Assembly (NCBI GenBank): GCA_963823845.1
Contig: CAWGND010000018.1
Coordinates: forward strand, 62,001-126,000
Origin: Alloacidobacterium sp963823845
GTDB lineage: Bacteria > Acidobacteriota > Terriglobia > Terriglobales > Acidobacteriaceae
DNA length: 64,000 nucleotides
Direction of reading: 5' to 3'
Below are positions 26,527-35,181 of the stretch, one piece after another. The notes below the pieces were generated by a model that saw nothing but the letters and a program-made list of their open reading frames with translations, was not told the origin of the DNA and did not search any database. How positions within the stretch are numbered: the stretch's first letter is position 1; every line of letters begins with the position of its first letter. The position numbers and the translations under genes were made by a program.

Positions 26527-26852
26527 CATTACATTATGAATCGCCTGAGCACAGCAAAGCGCGTCCAAGTCGTATCAGCCTTAGTCGAAGGCGTTTCGAT
26601 CAACGCAACCTGCCGCATGACAGGCGTTGCCAAGCATACTGTGCTCAATCTACTTCGCGATCTTGGCTGTGCTGCTGCTTCGTTCCATCACCACAATGTG
26701 CGCGGCCTCAAGGTTCGCCGTCTCCAGTGCGATGAAATCTGGGCCTTCGTCGGCGCAAAGGCGAAGAACGCCTCGGCTGAAAAGAAACTGGACGGCTGGG
26801 GCGATGCTTGGACTTGGACGGCGATTGACGCGGATACGAAACTGATCGTCTC

Positions 26853-27637
26853 TTATCTAGGGCGTGTTAACACTATCGGAGAGCTTCGACGATGAGGGCG
26901 AAGTGCGAGGAAGGCGAGGAAGACGACGTCGAGTTTTTCGAAGCGGGAGAAGATGCGGCGGAAGCCTTTGAGTCTGCGGAAGAGCCGTTCGATTTCATTG
27001 CGCTTCTTGTAGAGCGCGCGATCATATTCCCAGGGATCGAGGCGATTGGACTTGGGCGGAACCACCGGAACCATGCCGAAATCGAGCACCAGTTGCCGGG
27101 TCTCGTCGTCTTCATAGGCCTGATCCATCAGCAGCGGAAGTCCTTCCGGCATCGGCCCAAGTTCCTGCAGCAAGGCCCGGCCCTCCGGAGCATCGTGGGC
27201 ATGGCCCGGCGAAAGGGAGAAGGTTATGGCCGTTCGAGCATTCGCGGCAACCAGATGAATCTTGGTGTTCCATCCGCCGCGAGATTTGCCGATGGCTTGC
27301 GGTCCGTTTTTTTTAACGCCCCGGTGCCATCCGGATGCACTTTGACCGAGGTCGAGTCCAGCGTGAAGGCTTCGATCTTGATGCGCACAATCTGCTCCGG
27401 TTGCAATTTCTCAAACACCCGATCCAGCACGCCGTTCTTCGACCAGCGATTCATGCGCACGTAGATGGTATGCCAATTGCCAAACCGCTTGGGAAGCCCG
27501 CGCCACTTACATCCCTGCTCGGCCACATACAACAGTGCGTTCAATATTTGCAGGTTGCTCAGCCGCACATTCCCGCGCTGTACTGGCAGGCTGTCCTTGA
27601 TCCGTTCGTACTGCTCCGCGTGATCTCCATCTATCAC
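26853..27637 (-). CDS. IS5-family transposase OrfAB with -1 frameshift site
   Basis: OrfA starts at ATG 27637 (N-terminal DUF4096-like segment with L-S-N-L-Q-I-L-N-A-L-L-Y-V, then T-L-D-S-T-S-V-K-V-H with the first aspartate). At a run of eight A (about 27310-27317, codons tta-aaa-aaa) a -1 shift leads into OrfB: N-G-P-Q-A-I-G-K-S-R-G-G-W-N-T-K-I, then M-D-Q-A-Y-E-D-D and Y-K-K-R-N-E-I-E-R-L-F-R-R-L-K. Programmed slippage at A-runs is normal for the IS427 group. The canonical C-terminus (H-F-A-L-I-V-E-A-L-R) sits in a different frame near 26875-26905, so the copy may carry an extra indel and runs out past the IS end. Confidence 0.8.
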
Positions 27638-27680
27638 CGACTTACACGAGATAGATTACATTAGTGTGAACACGCCCTAG
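26857..27680 (-). mobile_element. IS5-family (IS427-like) insertion sequence with CTAG duplication
   Basis: The element occupies 26861-27676 (816 bp), flanked on both sides by CTAG (26857-26860 and 27677-27680). Its ends GGCGTGTTAACACT and AGTGTGAACACGCC are inverted repeats with one mismatch. Excision of one CTAG copy plus the element perfectly restores the reading frame of the IS1-family transposase, which proves the duplication and boundaries. Confidence 0.88.
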
Positions 27681-28205
27681 TTGGCGGTCGCACTACAGGA
27701 TGGGCGCAGGACTTCATGGCTGATTGCGCCTATCGGATCGTAGGACATCCGCAAATTACCACAGATGCCCATAAACCTTACTTGAAGGCGGTAGAAGATG
27801 CGTTTGGTGGCGACGCGGATTATGCAATGCTTCACAAGGTCTATGGCGCTTCCAACGAGCCTGAGACACGTTACAGCCCTGCTACCTGCATCGGTTGCGA
27901 TCTGAAGGTAGTGAGCGGCGACCCCGACCCAAAGCATGTCTCTACCAGCTTTGTGGAGCGTCAGAACCTGACTATGCGGATGTCGATGCGGCGTTTCACG
28001 CGATTGACAAACGGCTTCAGCAAGAAGCTAGAGAACCACGGCCACGCCGTGGCGCTTTATTTCATGCATTACAACTTCTGTCGGGTCCACAAGACACTTC
28101 GAGTGACACCCGCAATGGAGGCAGGTTTAACAGATCATGTCTGGTCGTTGGAGGAATTGATCGAACTGCTAGGAGTGAAGTAATGGAATTCGAAGGCTAA
28201 AACGG

Positions 28206-28227
28206 AACGGCCCCCGAAGGGGCCGTT
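28206..28227 (+). terminator. Hairpin after IS1-family transposase
   Basis: AACGGCCCC (28206-28214) and GGGGCCGTT (28219-28227) pair perfectly around a CGAA loop, 22 nt after the transposase stop. No T-run follows. It separates the transposase from the NYN passenger. Confidence 0.6.
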
Positions 28228-28291
28228 ATATCCAATGCTCTTCACACTGGAGCTGTGCAAACTAAATTTAAGGTACACTCTGGAAGGAAAA

Positions 28292-28984
28292 ATGTCAAAT
28301 AAATATCGCACAATCACATACATAGATGGCTACAACCTGTACTTCGGGATGCTTCAGGAGGCTGTGAAAAGAGGTTCGAAAGAAGAACCGAGCCCGACTT
28401 GGTACAGATATATGTGGATAAACGTCGATACCCTCTCCAGAAAACTACTCAGCGAGCGGCAAGAGCTAGCCAGCGTCCAATATTTCACGGCCCCCATCAG
28501 CGGAAACAAGGGTAAGCAGGAACGACAAAACGCGTTTTTGGATGCACTCCGAACCGTTCCTAGTGTCAATATTACTTTCGGCAGATTCCAGCCGGATCGT
28601 AAAGAGTGTGACAAATGTGGACACCCCGCTTATCACCCACAGGAAAAGAAAACCGACGTCAATATTGCTACGGGTCTAATCTGCGATGCAATCGAAGACA
28701 AGTATGACACTGCCATTCTCATCACAGGCGATTCAGACTTGACCCCAGCCATTCATGCTGTAAAACGCTTCAGGCCCGAAAAGCGCATCCTTATCGCATT
28801 TCCTCCGAACCGCTACTCTCTCGAATTGGAGATGGCGAGTGGTATGAAGTCATTGCGGATTTGGGATACCATCCTGCGCCAAAGCCGATTCCCAGACGTT
28901 ATTCGGAGAGCTGGGCTTCCCGACATTGTGTGTCCCCATAAGTACAGCGGAAAGACAGGCTGCACGTCGAAGCGCCGATCCTAA
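28292..28984 (+). CDS. NYN-domain (LabA/DUF88) nuclease-like protein, transposon passenger
   Basis: GGAAGGAAAA precedes ATG 28292; the product has 230 residues. The NYN fold is recognisable: Y-I-D-G-Y-N-L-Y (first aspartate and the N-Y-N-type core), K-K-T-D-V-N-I-A-T-G (second aspartate) and A-I-L-I-T-G-D-S-D-L-T-P-A-I (the D-S-D motif). These acidic residues coordinate metal in PIN-like RNases. A C-x-x-C-G-H insert near residue 110 may bind zinc. The stop codon lies 4 nt before the right inverted repeat, so this gene is clearly part of the transposon. An RNase role is inferred from family; its target is unknown. Confidence 0.82.
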   Translation: MSNKYRTITYIDGYNLYFGMLQEAVKRGSKEEPSPTWYRYMWINVDTLSRKLLSERQELASVQYFTAPISGNKGKQERQNAFLDALRTVPSVNITFGRFQPDRKECDKCGHPAYHPQEKKTDVNIATGLICDAIEDKYDTAILITGDSDLTPAIHAVKRFRPEKRILIAFPPNRYSLELEMASGMKSLRIWDTILRQSRFPDVIRRAGLPDIVCPHKYSGKTGCTSKRRS

Positions 28985-28987
28985 AAA

Positions 28988-29014
28988 TTCAAACTGCACC
29001 ACTACCTGAATTTC
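28988..29014 (+). repeat. Right end of IS1-family transposon: 19-bp inverted repeat plus 8-bp target duplication
   Basis: TTCAAACTGCACCACTACC (28988-29006) is the exact complement of the left repeat. It is followed by TGAATTTC (29007-29014), identical to 25188-25195. Confidence 0.85.
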
Positions 29015-29147
29015 CGATTGCACACGCGGCAACTGTTTACCGCGTATGCTTAAGATATAGTCCGCATATTCCTCCTCGCCTCAAGCTATCCATGTTTCGC
29101 TCCAGACGAGCACCTTTCAAGTAAGCAACAGGACGACTGGAGCCAAC

Positions 29148-29330
29148 ATGAGTCTCATTAAGAAAGCTGACGTAAAGAATCATCTTGCTGCGCGGCGCAA
29201 AAAAATAATCTTTCCGTTTGGGCCAGCAAGCCAGCCAGATGCCGCCGGATACTCCGGAAACGGACGTCGCGACACAAGCCCAAGCGTGACAAGTTCCGAC
29301 ATATCGATAGCCAAAAAGCCGCAACCGTGA
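29148..29330 (+). CDS. Small hypothetical protein upstream of paralogue 3
   Basis: The frame encodes 60 residues beginning M-S-L-I-K-K-A-D-V-K-N-H-L-A-A-R-R-K-K, followed by a Q-P-D-A-A-G-Y-S-G-N segment and a polar tail. A GGAGCC site precedes it. Its stop overlaps the start of the 29327 frame by 4 nt, which supports a real two-gene unit. I recognise it only as a short conserved-looking acidobacterial-type protein without function. Confidence 0.5.
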   Translation: MSLIKKADVKNHLAARRKKIIFPFGPASQPDAAGYSGNGRRDTSPSVTSSDISIAKKPQP

Positions 29331-29731
29331 AACCCCATGCGATGTTCCTGCGCGCAGGATGCATCCTGCCTGATGGGCTCGATCTGATACAAGAGCAGTT
29401 TTGCGGAACATGGATGTCTGTCAAAGACACGATGGCCGCCGCTCTGGACTTAAAGGTCCGAAATGCGGGTTGGCACTTCATGTGGTTAGAGGATGCCTAT
29501 GCCCGTTTCGGTGTCGGCCGCACAGCAACATCGGCTATCGATAAAGCGATAGCTCGTGCCCTGTATCGAATCAAGGACAGATTCAACGCCGCTGAACTGG
29601 ATTCGATAAGTGTCTCGAAATACCTGGGCTTCCGCGTTGCTAAGATCACGCTTTACGCTCGCCAGATACAGCAACAGGCCTCTCTCAGCCTGGTTGACGA
29701 GATGACAATCCGACAGCTTGCGACGCTATAA
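29327..29731 (+). CDS. Uncharacterised protein, paralogue 3 of a three-member family
   Basis: The 134-residue product shows L-R-A-G-C-I-L-P-D-G-L, F-M-W-L-E-D-A-Y-A-R-F-G-V-G-R, the R-F-N-A-A-E-L-D-S-I block, Y-L-G-F-R-V-A-K-I and a R-Q-I-Q-Q-Q-A-S end. It is shorter than the paralogues at 21966 and 24749 in the N-terminal part. Start choice is between 29327 and ATG 29342. The overlap with the 60-residue gene upstream suggests coupling. Before the transposon arrived it lay only about 320 bp downstream of paralogue 2. Confidence 0.65.
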   Translation: MKPHAMFLRAGCILPDGLDLIQEQFCGTWMSVKDTMAAALDLKVRNAGWHFMWLEDAYARFGVGRTATSAIDKAIARALYRIKDRFNAAELDSISVSKYLGFRVAKITLYARQIQQQASLSLVDEMTIRQLATL

Positions 29732-29843
29732 ACCTTTCGGTCCGGCAAAGTGTAAAAAACAATCGGACCATGCTGTTCGTGTCTTTCAGGAAATAGCTCA
29801 AATAACGCGTGCCGCGCCGCGATACGCATGAAAGCAGGAAACC

Positions 29844-32208
29844 ATGTCTCTCTCGGAAATGCTTCGTAAGGAAGAACCAGGTGGATTCTCATCTCCAGCC
29901 GCCACGAAAGCTGCACCGCTGTCTCTGCCGACACGCATCGCCTTCGTTGGCAATTATCTGCCGCGACAATGTGGCATTGCTACGTTCACGACCGATCTGT
30001 GCACCGCGATAGCGGCCGAATATGGCAGCGGCCGCCTCTTCGCAATTCCCGTCAACGATCCGGAATCAAGCTATCAATATCCCGAACAGGTACGGCTGGA
30101 GCTTGCTCAGGAAGATTGTGCCTCCTATGAGCGGGCAGCTGAATTCCTCAATTTCAATGGTAACGACCTGGTCTGCCTGCAACACGAATACGGCATCTTC
30201 GGAGGTGTCGCAGGCAGTCACATACTGCTGTTGCTTCGCAAATTAAGAATGCCGCTGGTGACAACCCTTCATACAGTACTGCGCGAGCCGAATTCCAGTC
30301 AGCGTGCTGTGCTCGAAGAGATTGCCAACCTTTCGGATCGTTTGATCGTGATGAGCGAACACGCCGCATGTCTTTTACGCGATGTGTATGACGTGCCGAA
30401 CGAAAAAATCGATGTCATCCCGCATGGCGTGCCCGACCTTCCATTCATGGATCCCAATTATTTCAAGGACCTGTTTGGTACTCAGGGAAAGTCCGTACTG
30501 CTTACCTTCGGCCTGCTGTCACCAAATAAAGGAATCGAAAACGTGATTCGCGCGCTGCCGGCGATCCTGGCAAAGCATGAAAATCTGGTGTACATCGTTT
30601 CCGGAGCAACCCATCCACATATCAGGCGGCGCGAGGGTGAGCGATACAGGGAAGAGCTACAGGCGTTAGCTGAGGAATGCGGCGTTTCCTCGCACGTCAT
30701 CTTCAACAACCGTTTTGTGAGCACCGAGGAATTGATCGAACACGTCGGCGCCGCGGACATCTACATCACTCCCTATCGCCAGGAAGCCCAGATCGTTTCC
30801 GGCACGCTTGCCATCGCACTCGGTGCCGGAAAAGCAATTATCTCCACTCCATACTGGCATGCCAGAGAGCTTCTCGCCGATGGGCGCGGAGTTATCGTTC
30901 CGTTCGATGATCCTGACTCCATCGCAGAGGCTGCCATCAAGCTATTGGAGGACGACGCTGAGCGGCATGCGATGCGAAAACGCGCTTATCTTCATTCACG
31001 CGGCACGACATGGCAAAAGACAGCGCAGGCTTACATGGCAAGCTTCCAACGCGCCCGCGTCGAACGGATGTTGCGGCCACGTGCCGCCTTGCAGGACATT
31101 TACGCAGCAAAGGCGACAGATAGATTGCCCGTGCTGGATACATCGCATTTATTAAGCATGACTGACGACACGGGCATCTTGCAGCATGCCATTTTTTCTC
31201 TGCCAAATTGTCTTGAAGGCTATACGACCGATGACAATGCCCGAGCGCTCATCGTGACAACGCTGCTGAACGGGTCGCTACCGTCCGACCGCTACGCGCA
31301 CGCCCCTCTGTCTGCGCCGATATCTGGCTTTTTTATGGTTCGCCTTTCATGAGAAGACCGGCAGGTTCAGAAATTTCCTAAGCTACGACCGCAAATGGCA
31401 AGAAGAAGTAGGTTCAGAGGACAGCCACGGTCGCGCCTTATGGGCGCTGGGAACAGTGCTTGGCCGTTCGGAAGACGCCGGCTTGAGAGGTGCGGCAGGC
31501 AGGCTCTTCGAGGCTGCGCTTCCAGCTACGCTGACGTTTTCCAGTCCGCGTGCCTGGGCATTCTCTGTACTGGGCATGCAGGCATATCTGGACTGGTTCC
31601 CCGGGGACAGGGTGATTCAGGCTACTCGTAATCTACTCGCGAATCGGCTGCTGGATATCTATGAACGTAGTCATTGGCAGACGTGGAAGTGGTTTGAGAA
31701 GAGCCTTTCTTACTCGAATGCAAGGTTGTCGCAGGCGCTCATAGTCGCAGGATGGCGGAGCGAGAACAAGAGGATGATCGAAGCCGGATGCGAGTCGCTC
31801 CGTTGGCTTGTCGCCGCGCAGCACCGAGGGGAAGAAGATATCTTCGTTCCGATCGGATCGAGGGGATTTTTCACCGAGAACGGCGAGAAGGCTCGCTTCG
31901 ATCAGCAACCAGTCGAAGCCTGCGCAACCATCTCCGCATGTTTGCAGGCATACCGATTAACTGAAGAGAAGTTCTGGCTTGACGAAGCATGGTGCGCCTT
32001 CCGCTGGTTTCTTGGTGAGAACGATCTGCAGGTGCCGCTTTATGACGCGACAACTGGCGGCTGTAAAGACGGACTTCATCCCGATCGCGTAAATGAAAAC
32101 CAGGGAGCCGAATCAACCCTGTCGTTCCTGATGTCATTGCTCGAAATGCAAAACATCGAAGCGCCAATTACAGAGAACCAGAATCAGGAAATGAGTGTCT
32201 GTCTTTGA
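29844..32208 (+). pseudogene. GT4 glycosyltransferase fused to an (alpha/alpha) toroid domain, one frameshift
   Basis: From ATG 29844 (AGGA site) the first 460 residues are a GT-B glycosyltransferase: acceptor-side G-N-Y-L-P-R-Q-C-G-I-A-T-F, then I-P-H-G-V-P-D, F-G-L-L-S-P-N-K-G and the E-x7-E-like Y-R-Q-E-A-Q-I-V-S-G-T-L. A second domain starts at T-D-D-N-A-R-A-L and continues, after a frameshift near 31290-31340, as R-Y-L-A-F-L-W-F-A-F-H-E-K-T-G-R-F and W-K-W-F-E-K-S-L-S-Y-S-N-A-R-L-S-Q-A. Both parts together are normal for this ~790-residue family, which is usually beside GH130 enzymes. Mannose-containing glycans are the likely product or substrate. Confidence 0.75.
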
Positions 32209-33227
32209 ATTCAATTAGGCTTCCAGCAACATCCCCGGAATACTCACTGTTGAACAACAGAATGCGCAAGTACCCGCGGTTGATTCTCTATTTGTGCGTC
32301 ATCCCGCGCAATCCCATCCTCAGCCGAGAAAATTGGCCTTATCCGGTCAATAGCGTTTTCAATGCAGGCGTAACACGGCTGGCCGATGGAGATACCTTGT
32401 TGCTTTGCCGCGTCGAAGACCGACGAGGGCTGTCGCACCTTTGCGCTGCGCGTTCAGCGAATGGAATCGATGGATGGCGTATCGATCCCCAACCAACATT
32501 GATGGCGAATCCGCGGGAATATCCGGAAGAGATTTGGGGGATCGAAGATCCGCGCATCACGTATGTTCCTGAGTTGGAGCAGTATGCAGTGGCCTACACC
32601 TCCTACGCTCGCGGTGGTCCGGGCGTTTCGCTCGCACTGACCAAGGACTTCAAAAACTTCGAGCGATATGGCGTGATCATGCCGCCGGAAGACAAAGACG
32701 CTGCTCTGCTGCCGCGCAGAATCGGAGGCTTCTGGGCTCTCATTCATCGGCCGGTGACGACGCTTGGCGCTCACATGTGGATTTCATATTCGCCAGACTT
32801 GCAACATTGGGGCAGCCACAAAGTGATGCTCGAGGCGCGACGCGGCGGATGGTGGGATGCAAACAAAATCGGGCTTTGTTCCCCGCCAATCGAAACTGCG
32901 AAGGGCTGGCTGACGATCTATCACGGTGTGCGGCAAACAGCATCCGGCAGCATCTACCGGCTAGGTCTTGCTCTGTTCGACATCAACAAACCAGACATCT
33001 GTTTACAAAGAGGAGATTCCTGGATGTTTGGTCCAGAAGCTCCCTACGAGCGGGGAGGGGATGTCAACGATGTTGTGTTTCCCTGCGGACAAACCATCGG
33101 AGCGGATGGAGACACCATTCATCTTTACTACGGAGCAGGCGACTCATGTATGGCGATGGCGACCGGCAGCGTCCGTGCTCTTCTGTCTTGGCTGGATTTT
33201 AATTCCAGCGCAGCGAGATGGAAATGA
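32205..33227 (+). CDS. GH130-family beta-mannoside phosphorylase/hydrolase
   Basis: The 340-residue frame begins at TTG 32205, which overlaps the glycosyltransferase stop as TTGA. GH130 hallmarks are W-P-Y-P-V-N-S-V-F-N-A-G-V-T, C-R-V-E-D-R-R-G, W-G-I-E-D-P-R-I-T (general-acid Asp region) and H-M-W-I-S-Y-S-P-D-L-x-x-W-G. The enzymes phosphorolyse or hydrolyse beta-mannosidic bonds in the cytoplasm. The first ~40 residues look irregular (R-L-I-L-Y-L-C-V-I-P instead of the usual R-x-x-x-N-P-I-L lead), so an indel near 32280 is possible. The GT4-GH130 pair suggests synthesis or recycling of mannose-containing oligosaccharides. Confidence 0.83.
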   Translation: MNSIRLPATSPEYSLLNNRMRKYPRLILYLCVIPRNPILSRENWPYPVNSVFNAGVTRLADGDTLLLCRVEDRRGLSHLCAARSANGIDGWRIDPQPTLMANPREYPEEIWGIEDPRITYVPELEQYAVAYTSYARGGPGVSLALTKDFKNFERYGVIMPPEDKDAALLPRRIGGFWALIHRPVTTLGAHMWISYSPDLQHWGSHKVMLEARRGGWWDANKIGLCSPPIETAKGWLTIYHGVRQTASGSIYRLGLALFDINKPDICLQRGDSWMFGPEAPYERGGDVNDVVFPCGQTIGADGDTIHLYYGAGDSCMAMATGSVRALLSWLDFNSSAARWK

Positions 33228-33269
33228 CTCTTAACGCACCTGTCATCGAATTGGAGAGGGCTACCTGAA

Positions 33270-33504
33270 ATGAATTCTGTAGAACTCAACTGGCCCAGCA
33301 GCGTTCCGCGGATACTTTGGATGCGTCGGAACTGTCCTCGCTGTAGCTCGATCGAATTCCAGACCGCCGATTCGCATCCTCTGGATCGGCTTCTGGGGCT
33401 ACTCGCGTTTGTCTCCGATTCGCTGCGTCAATTGTTGGCGGCGATACTACTGGTTTGAGGGAAAACAGCAGATAAAACATGACCACTACGAATCACGCCA
33501 CTGA
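33270..33504 (+). pseudogene. Small zinc-ribbon protein, frameshifted
   Basis: The first frame reads N-C-P-R-C-S-S-I-E-F...H-P-L-D-R-L-L-G-L and the matching second half I-R-C-V-N-C-W-R-R-Y-Y-W-F lies in another frame after about 33405. Together they give a ~78-residue protein with two CxxC knuckles, a known small zinc-ribbon layout. One indel separates the halves. Confidence 0.5.
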
Positions 33505-33553
33505 TCCTATGGAGCGATGCTCCGGCTGCTTCAAGACTAAAAGAGAGAACATA

Positions 33554-33925
33554 ATGGACAGCCCACAATATTCATCCAGCTACACGTCGAATGATCTGCT
33601 GTTTGGTTTAGACGGGGGGCGCTCTCGGCGATCGCTGAACTATGAAATCGTCGCTCAAAGCGCGGAAGAAGTGCAGGACACCCAGAACGCTCCTGCGGTC
33701 AGCATGGGACCATACCTGATTGAATCTGGACAAACGCAGCTTCTAACCACAATTAGCATCTATAGCGAGCGCGGAGAAATGCGAGAGCAGGTACGGTTGC
33801 TCTATATGAATGCTGTTGCACTTCAAGTCTGGAAAGCCATGGGCAAGAAACCAAGCGTGATCGGCGCGCAGTATCGTCCATCACGAACCTCCCTACTGAC
33901 GTTTGGCGTTCCGTTCGGTGAATAG
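33554..33925 (+). CDS. Hypothetical protein downstream of GH130
   Basis: The 123-residue frame encodes a polar N-terminus, S-R-R-S-L-N-Y-E-I-V-A-Q and a C-terminal beta-rich part; there is no signal or membrane segment. A nearby upstream ATG (33479) is also possible. I do not recognise the family, and no motif suggests a role. It is in the same direction as the GT4-GH130 pair. Confidence 0.4.
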   Translation: MDSPQYSSSYTSNDLLFGLDGGRSRRSLNYEIVAQSAEEVQDTQNAPAVSMGPYLIESGQTQLLTTISIYSERGEMREQVRLLYMNAVALQVWKAMGKKPSVIGAQYRPSRTSLLTFGVPFGE

Positions 33926-34010
33926 GGAGTGCTAAGCAGGAGACAGAGGTTACGGCCAGCGTCGGAGAGTCCGTATGCGCAAGCGATTCCTCCGTCCCAT
34001 ATGCGGGTAC

Positions 34011-35093
34011 TTAAGACATTGGACGGCTTCGGTAGCCGAGTTCGTGAGCTGCAAGAGCTGTTCCCTCAACTCTAGCCTGAATTTTTCGGAATGCGGTATC
34101 CCGCGCGGTGGAGGTGTCGTCGGCGAACGGGGCGAAGCCGCAGTCGTCGGTGGTTCCGAGTTGTTCGGCGGGAAGAAAGGATGCCGCTTCGAGAACGCGA
34201 TCGCGAACCTGGACCGCAGTCTCTATCGCCGGATTGATCGGATCGATGACACCTATAAAAACAAGATGTTGAGGACTTGTGAGTTGGCTCACCAGCCGCA
34301 AGATGCGCTTCTTATCAGGCTCACTGGCCATCTGGAGATAGAATCGGCCCACATTCAATTTGAATAAATCGGGCAGAAAATCCGCGTAGTCCACATCCGC
34401 GCTGTGCGTTGAATCGTGATCACCGCCTGGACAGACGTGCACACCGATTTTTCGACGCTCGTCCAGAGAGAAGCGGCCAAGGACTTGGTTATTCAACTCG
34501 ACGAAGCTACGGAGGAGACCACCCGAAGGATCGAGCTTCACGGAGAGCCGACCTTCAGTGAAATCAATTTGAACGCTTGCCGCGCCGGCGTCGAGAGCTC
34601 CGCGGATGTCAGCTTCGGCTTCGTCGATCAAGTCTGAGATGAAGGTTTCTCGCGAGTAGCCAGGGATTCCATTTTGAGGATAGAGCAGACTCAGTGCGGA
34701 CGCGGAGATGACAGCCTGCTTTATCGGGCGTTGCGTGTAAGCGCGCGCTACCTTTAGATAACTATCGGCGTGTATTCCGTAGCGAAAAGGTCCACTCGTC
34801 AATCGAGGAAGCTGGCGTTGGTGGCCGTCCGCGAACGGGATTACGACTCCATCGGAGGCAAGATTCTGGATCCCACTGAGTGGGTAGGTGGCAAAACTCG
34901 GCTTAGTTTGCTCGCCATCCGTCAGAATCGGTGAACCAGTCTGTTCGAGGCGATCGATTGTGTCTCGAAGCGCCTCTTTGTAGGCGTTGTCCAGCACTTC
35001 TGGCGCAATTATTCCAGCCTGGAACGATGTGATCGCCTGAAGCAGTTGCGGAGGGCGGGGGATGCTGCCAATCGGTTCAGTCGGGATGGTCAT
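34011..35093 (-). CDS. MetE C-terminal-like cobalamin-independent methyltransferase
   Basis: The 360-residue product is a single TIM barrel of the cobalamin-independent methionine synthase II type. Zinc/homocysteine-binding residues are visible in V-H-V-C-P-G-G-D-H and T-D-D-C-G-F-A-P, with an acidic I-D-F-T-E. Full MetE has two barrels and about 750 residues; single-barrel relatives transfer methyl groups from other donors. It is cytoplasmic and monocistronic, divergent from the DUF3179 gene across 88 bp. The methyl donor is unknown. Confidence 0.85.
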   Translation of the reverse strand: MTIPTEPIGSIPRPPQLLQAITSFQAGIIAPEVLDNAYKEALRDTIDRLEQTGSPILTDGEQTKPSFATYPLSGIQNLASDGVVIPFADGHQRQLPRLTSGPFRYGIHADSYLKVARAYTQRPIKQAVISASALSLLYPQNGIPGYSRETFISDLIDEAEADIRGALDAGAASVQIDFTEGRLSVKLDPSGGLLRSFVELNNQVLGRFSLDERRKIGVHVCPGGDHDSTHSADVDYADFLPDLFKLNVGRFYLQMASEPDKKRILRLVSQLTSPQHLVFIGVIDPINPAIETAVQVRDRVLEAASFLPAEQLGTTDDCGFAPFADDTSTARDTAFRKIQARVEGTALAAHELGYRSRPMS

Positions 35094-35181
35094 CCGCGGA
35101 GTTTACCAAGGTCCGGTTACAGGCAACTTCCATCTAAAGGATGATTTTCAGTCTGGCCGATCAAGGTTAGACTGTTAATCG

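Larger units (their letters stand above)
26536..28183 (+). pseudogene. IS1-family transposase, interrupted by a nested IS
   Basis: Removing 26861-27680 (the nested IS plus one CTAG copy) restores one uninterrupted 275-residue frame reading ...S-Y-L-V-G-G-R-T... across the joint. The N-terminus has an HTH-like segment (V-S-I-N-A-T-C-R-M-T-G-V-A-K-H-T-V). The DDE-type domain shows C-D-E-I-W-A-F-V, T-A-I-D-A-D-T-K-L-I-V-S-Y and the later H-V-S-T-S-F-V-E-R-Q-N-L-T-M-R-M block with the catalytic glutamate region. It catalyses transposition of the surrounding element. The insertion separates the first aspartates from the glutamate, so it is inactive now. Confidence 0.85.
25196..29006 (+). mobile_element. 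IS1-family transposon with passenger genes
   Basis: The element is 3,811 bp (about 2,991 bp without the nested IS). It is bounded by perfect 19-bp inverted repeats and flanked by an 8-bp direct repeat TGAATTTC, the duplication length expected of IS1-family transposases. Inside are a 45-residue basic protein, a P63C-domain protein on the opposite strand, an IS1-family transposase and a NYN-domain protein. Ordinary IS1 elements are under 1.2 kb with only transposase, so the passengers are unusual. The nested IS5-type element makes the present transposase inactive. Confidence 0.82.

Noticed and set aside
26873..27115. Separate 80-residue gene inside the IS5-type element
   Set aside because: Apart from its last residues, which match the canonical transposase end, it is a shadow of OrfB in another frame.
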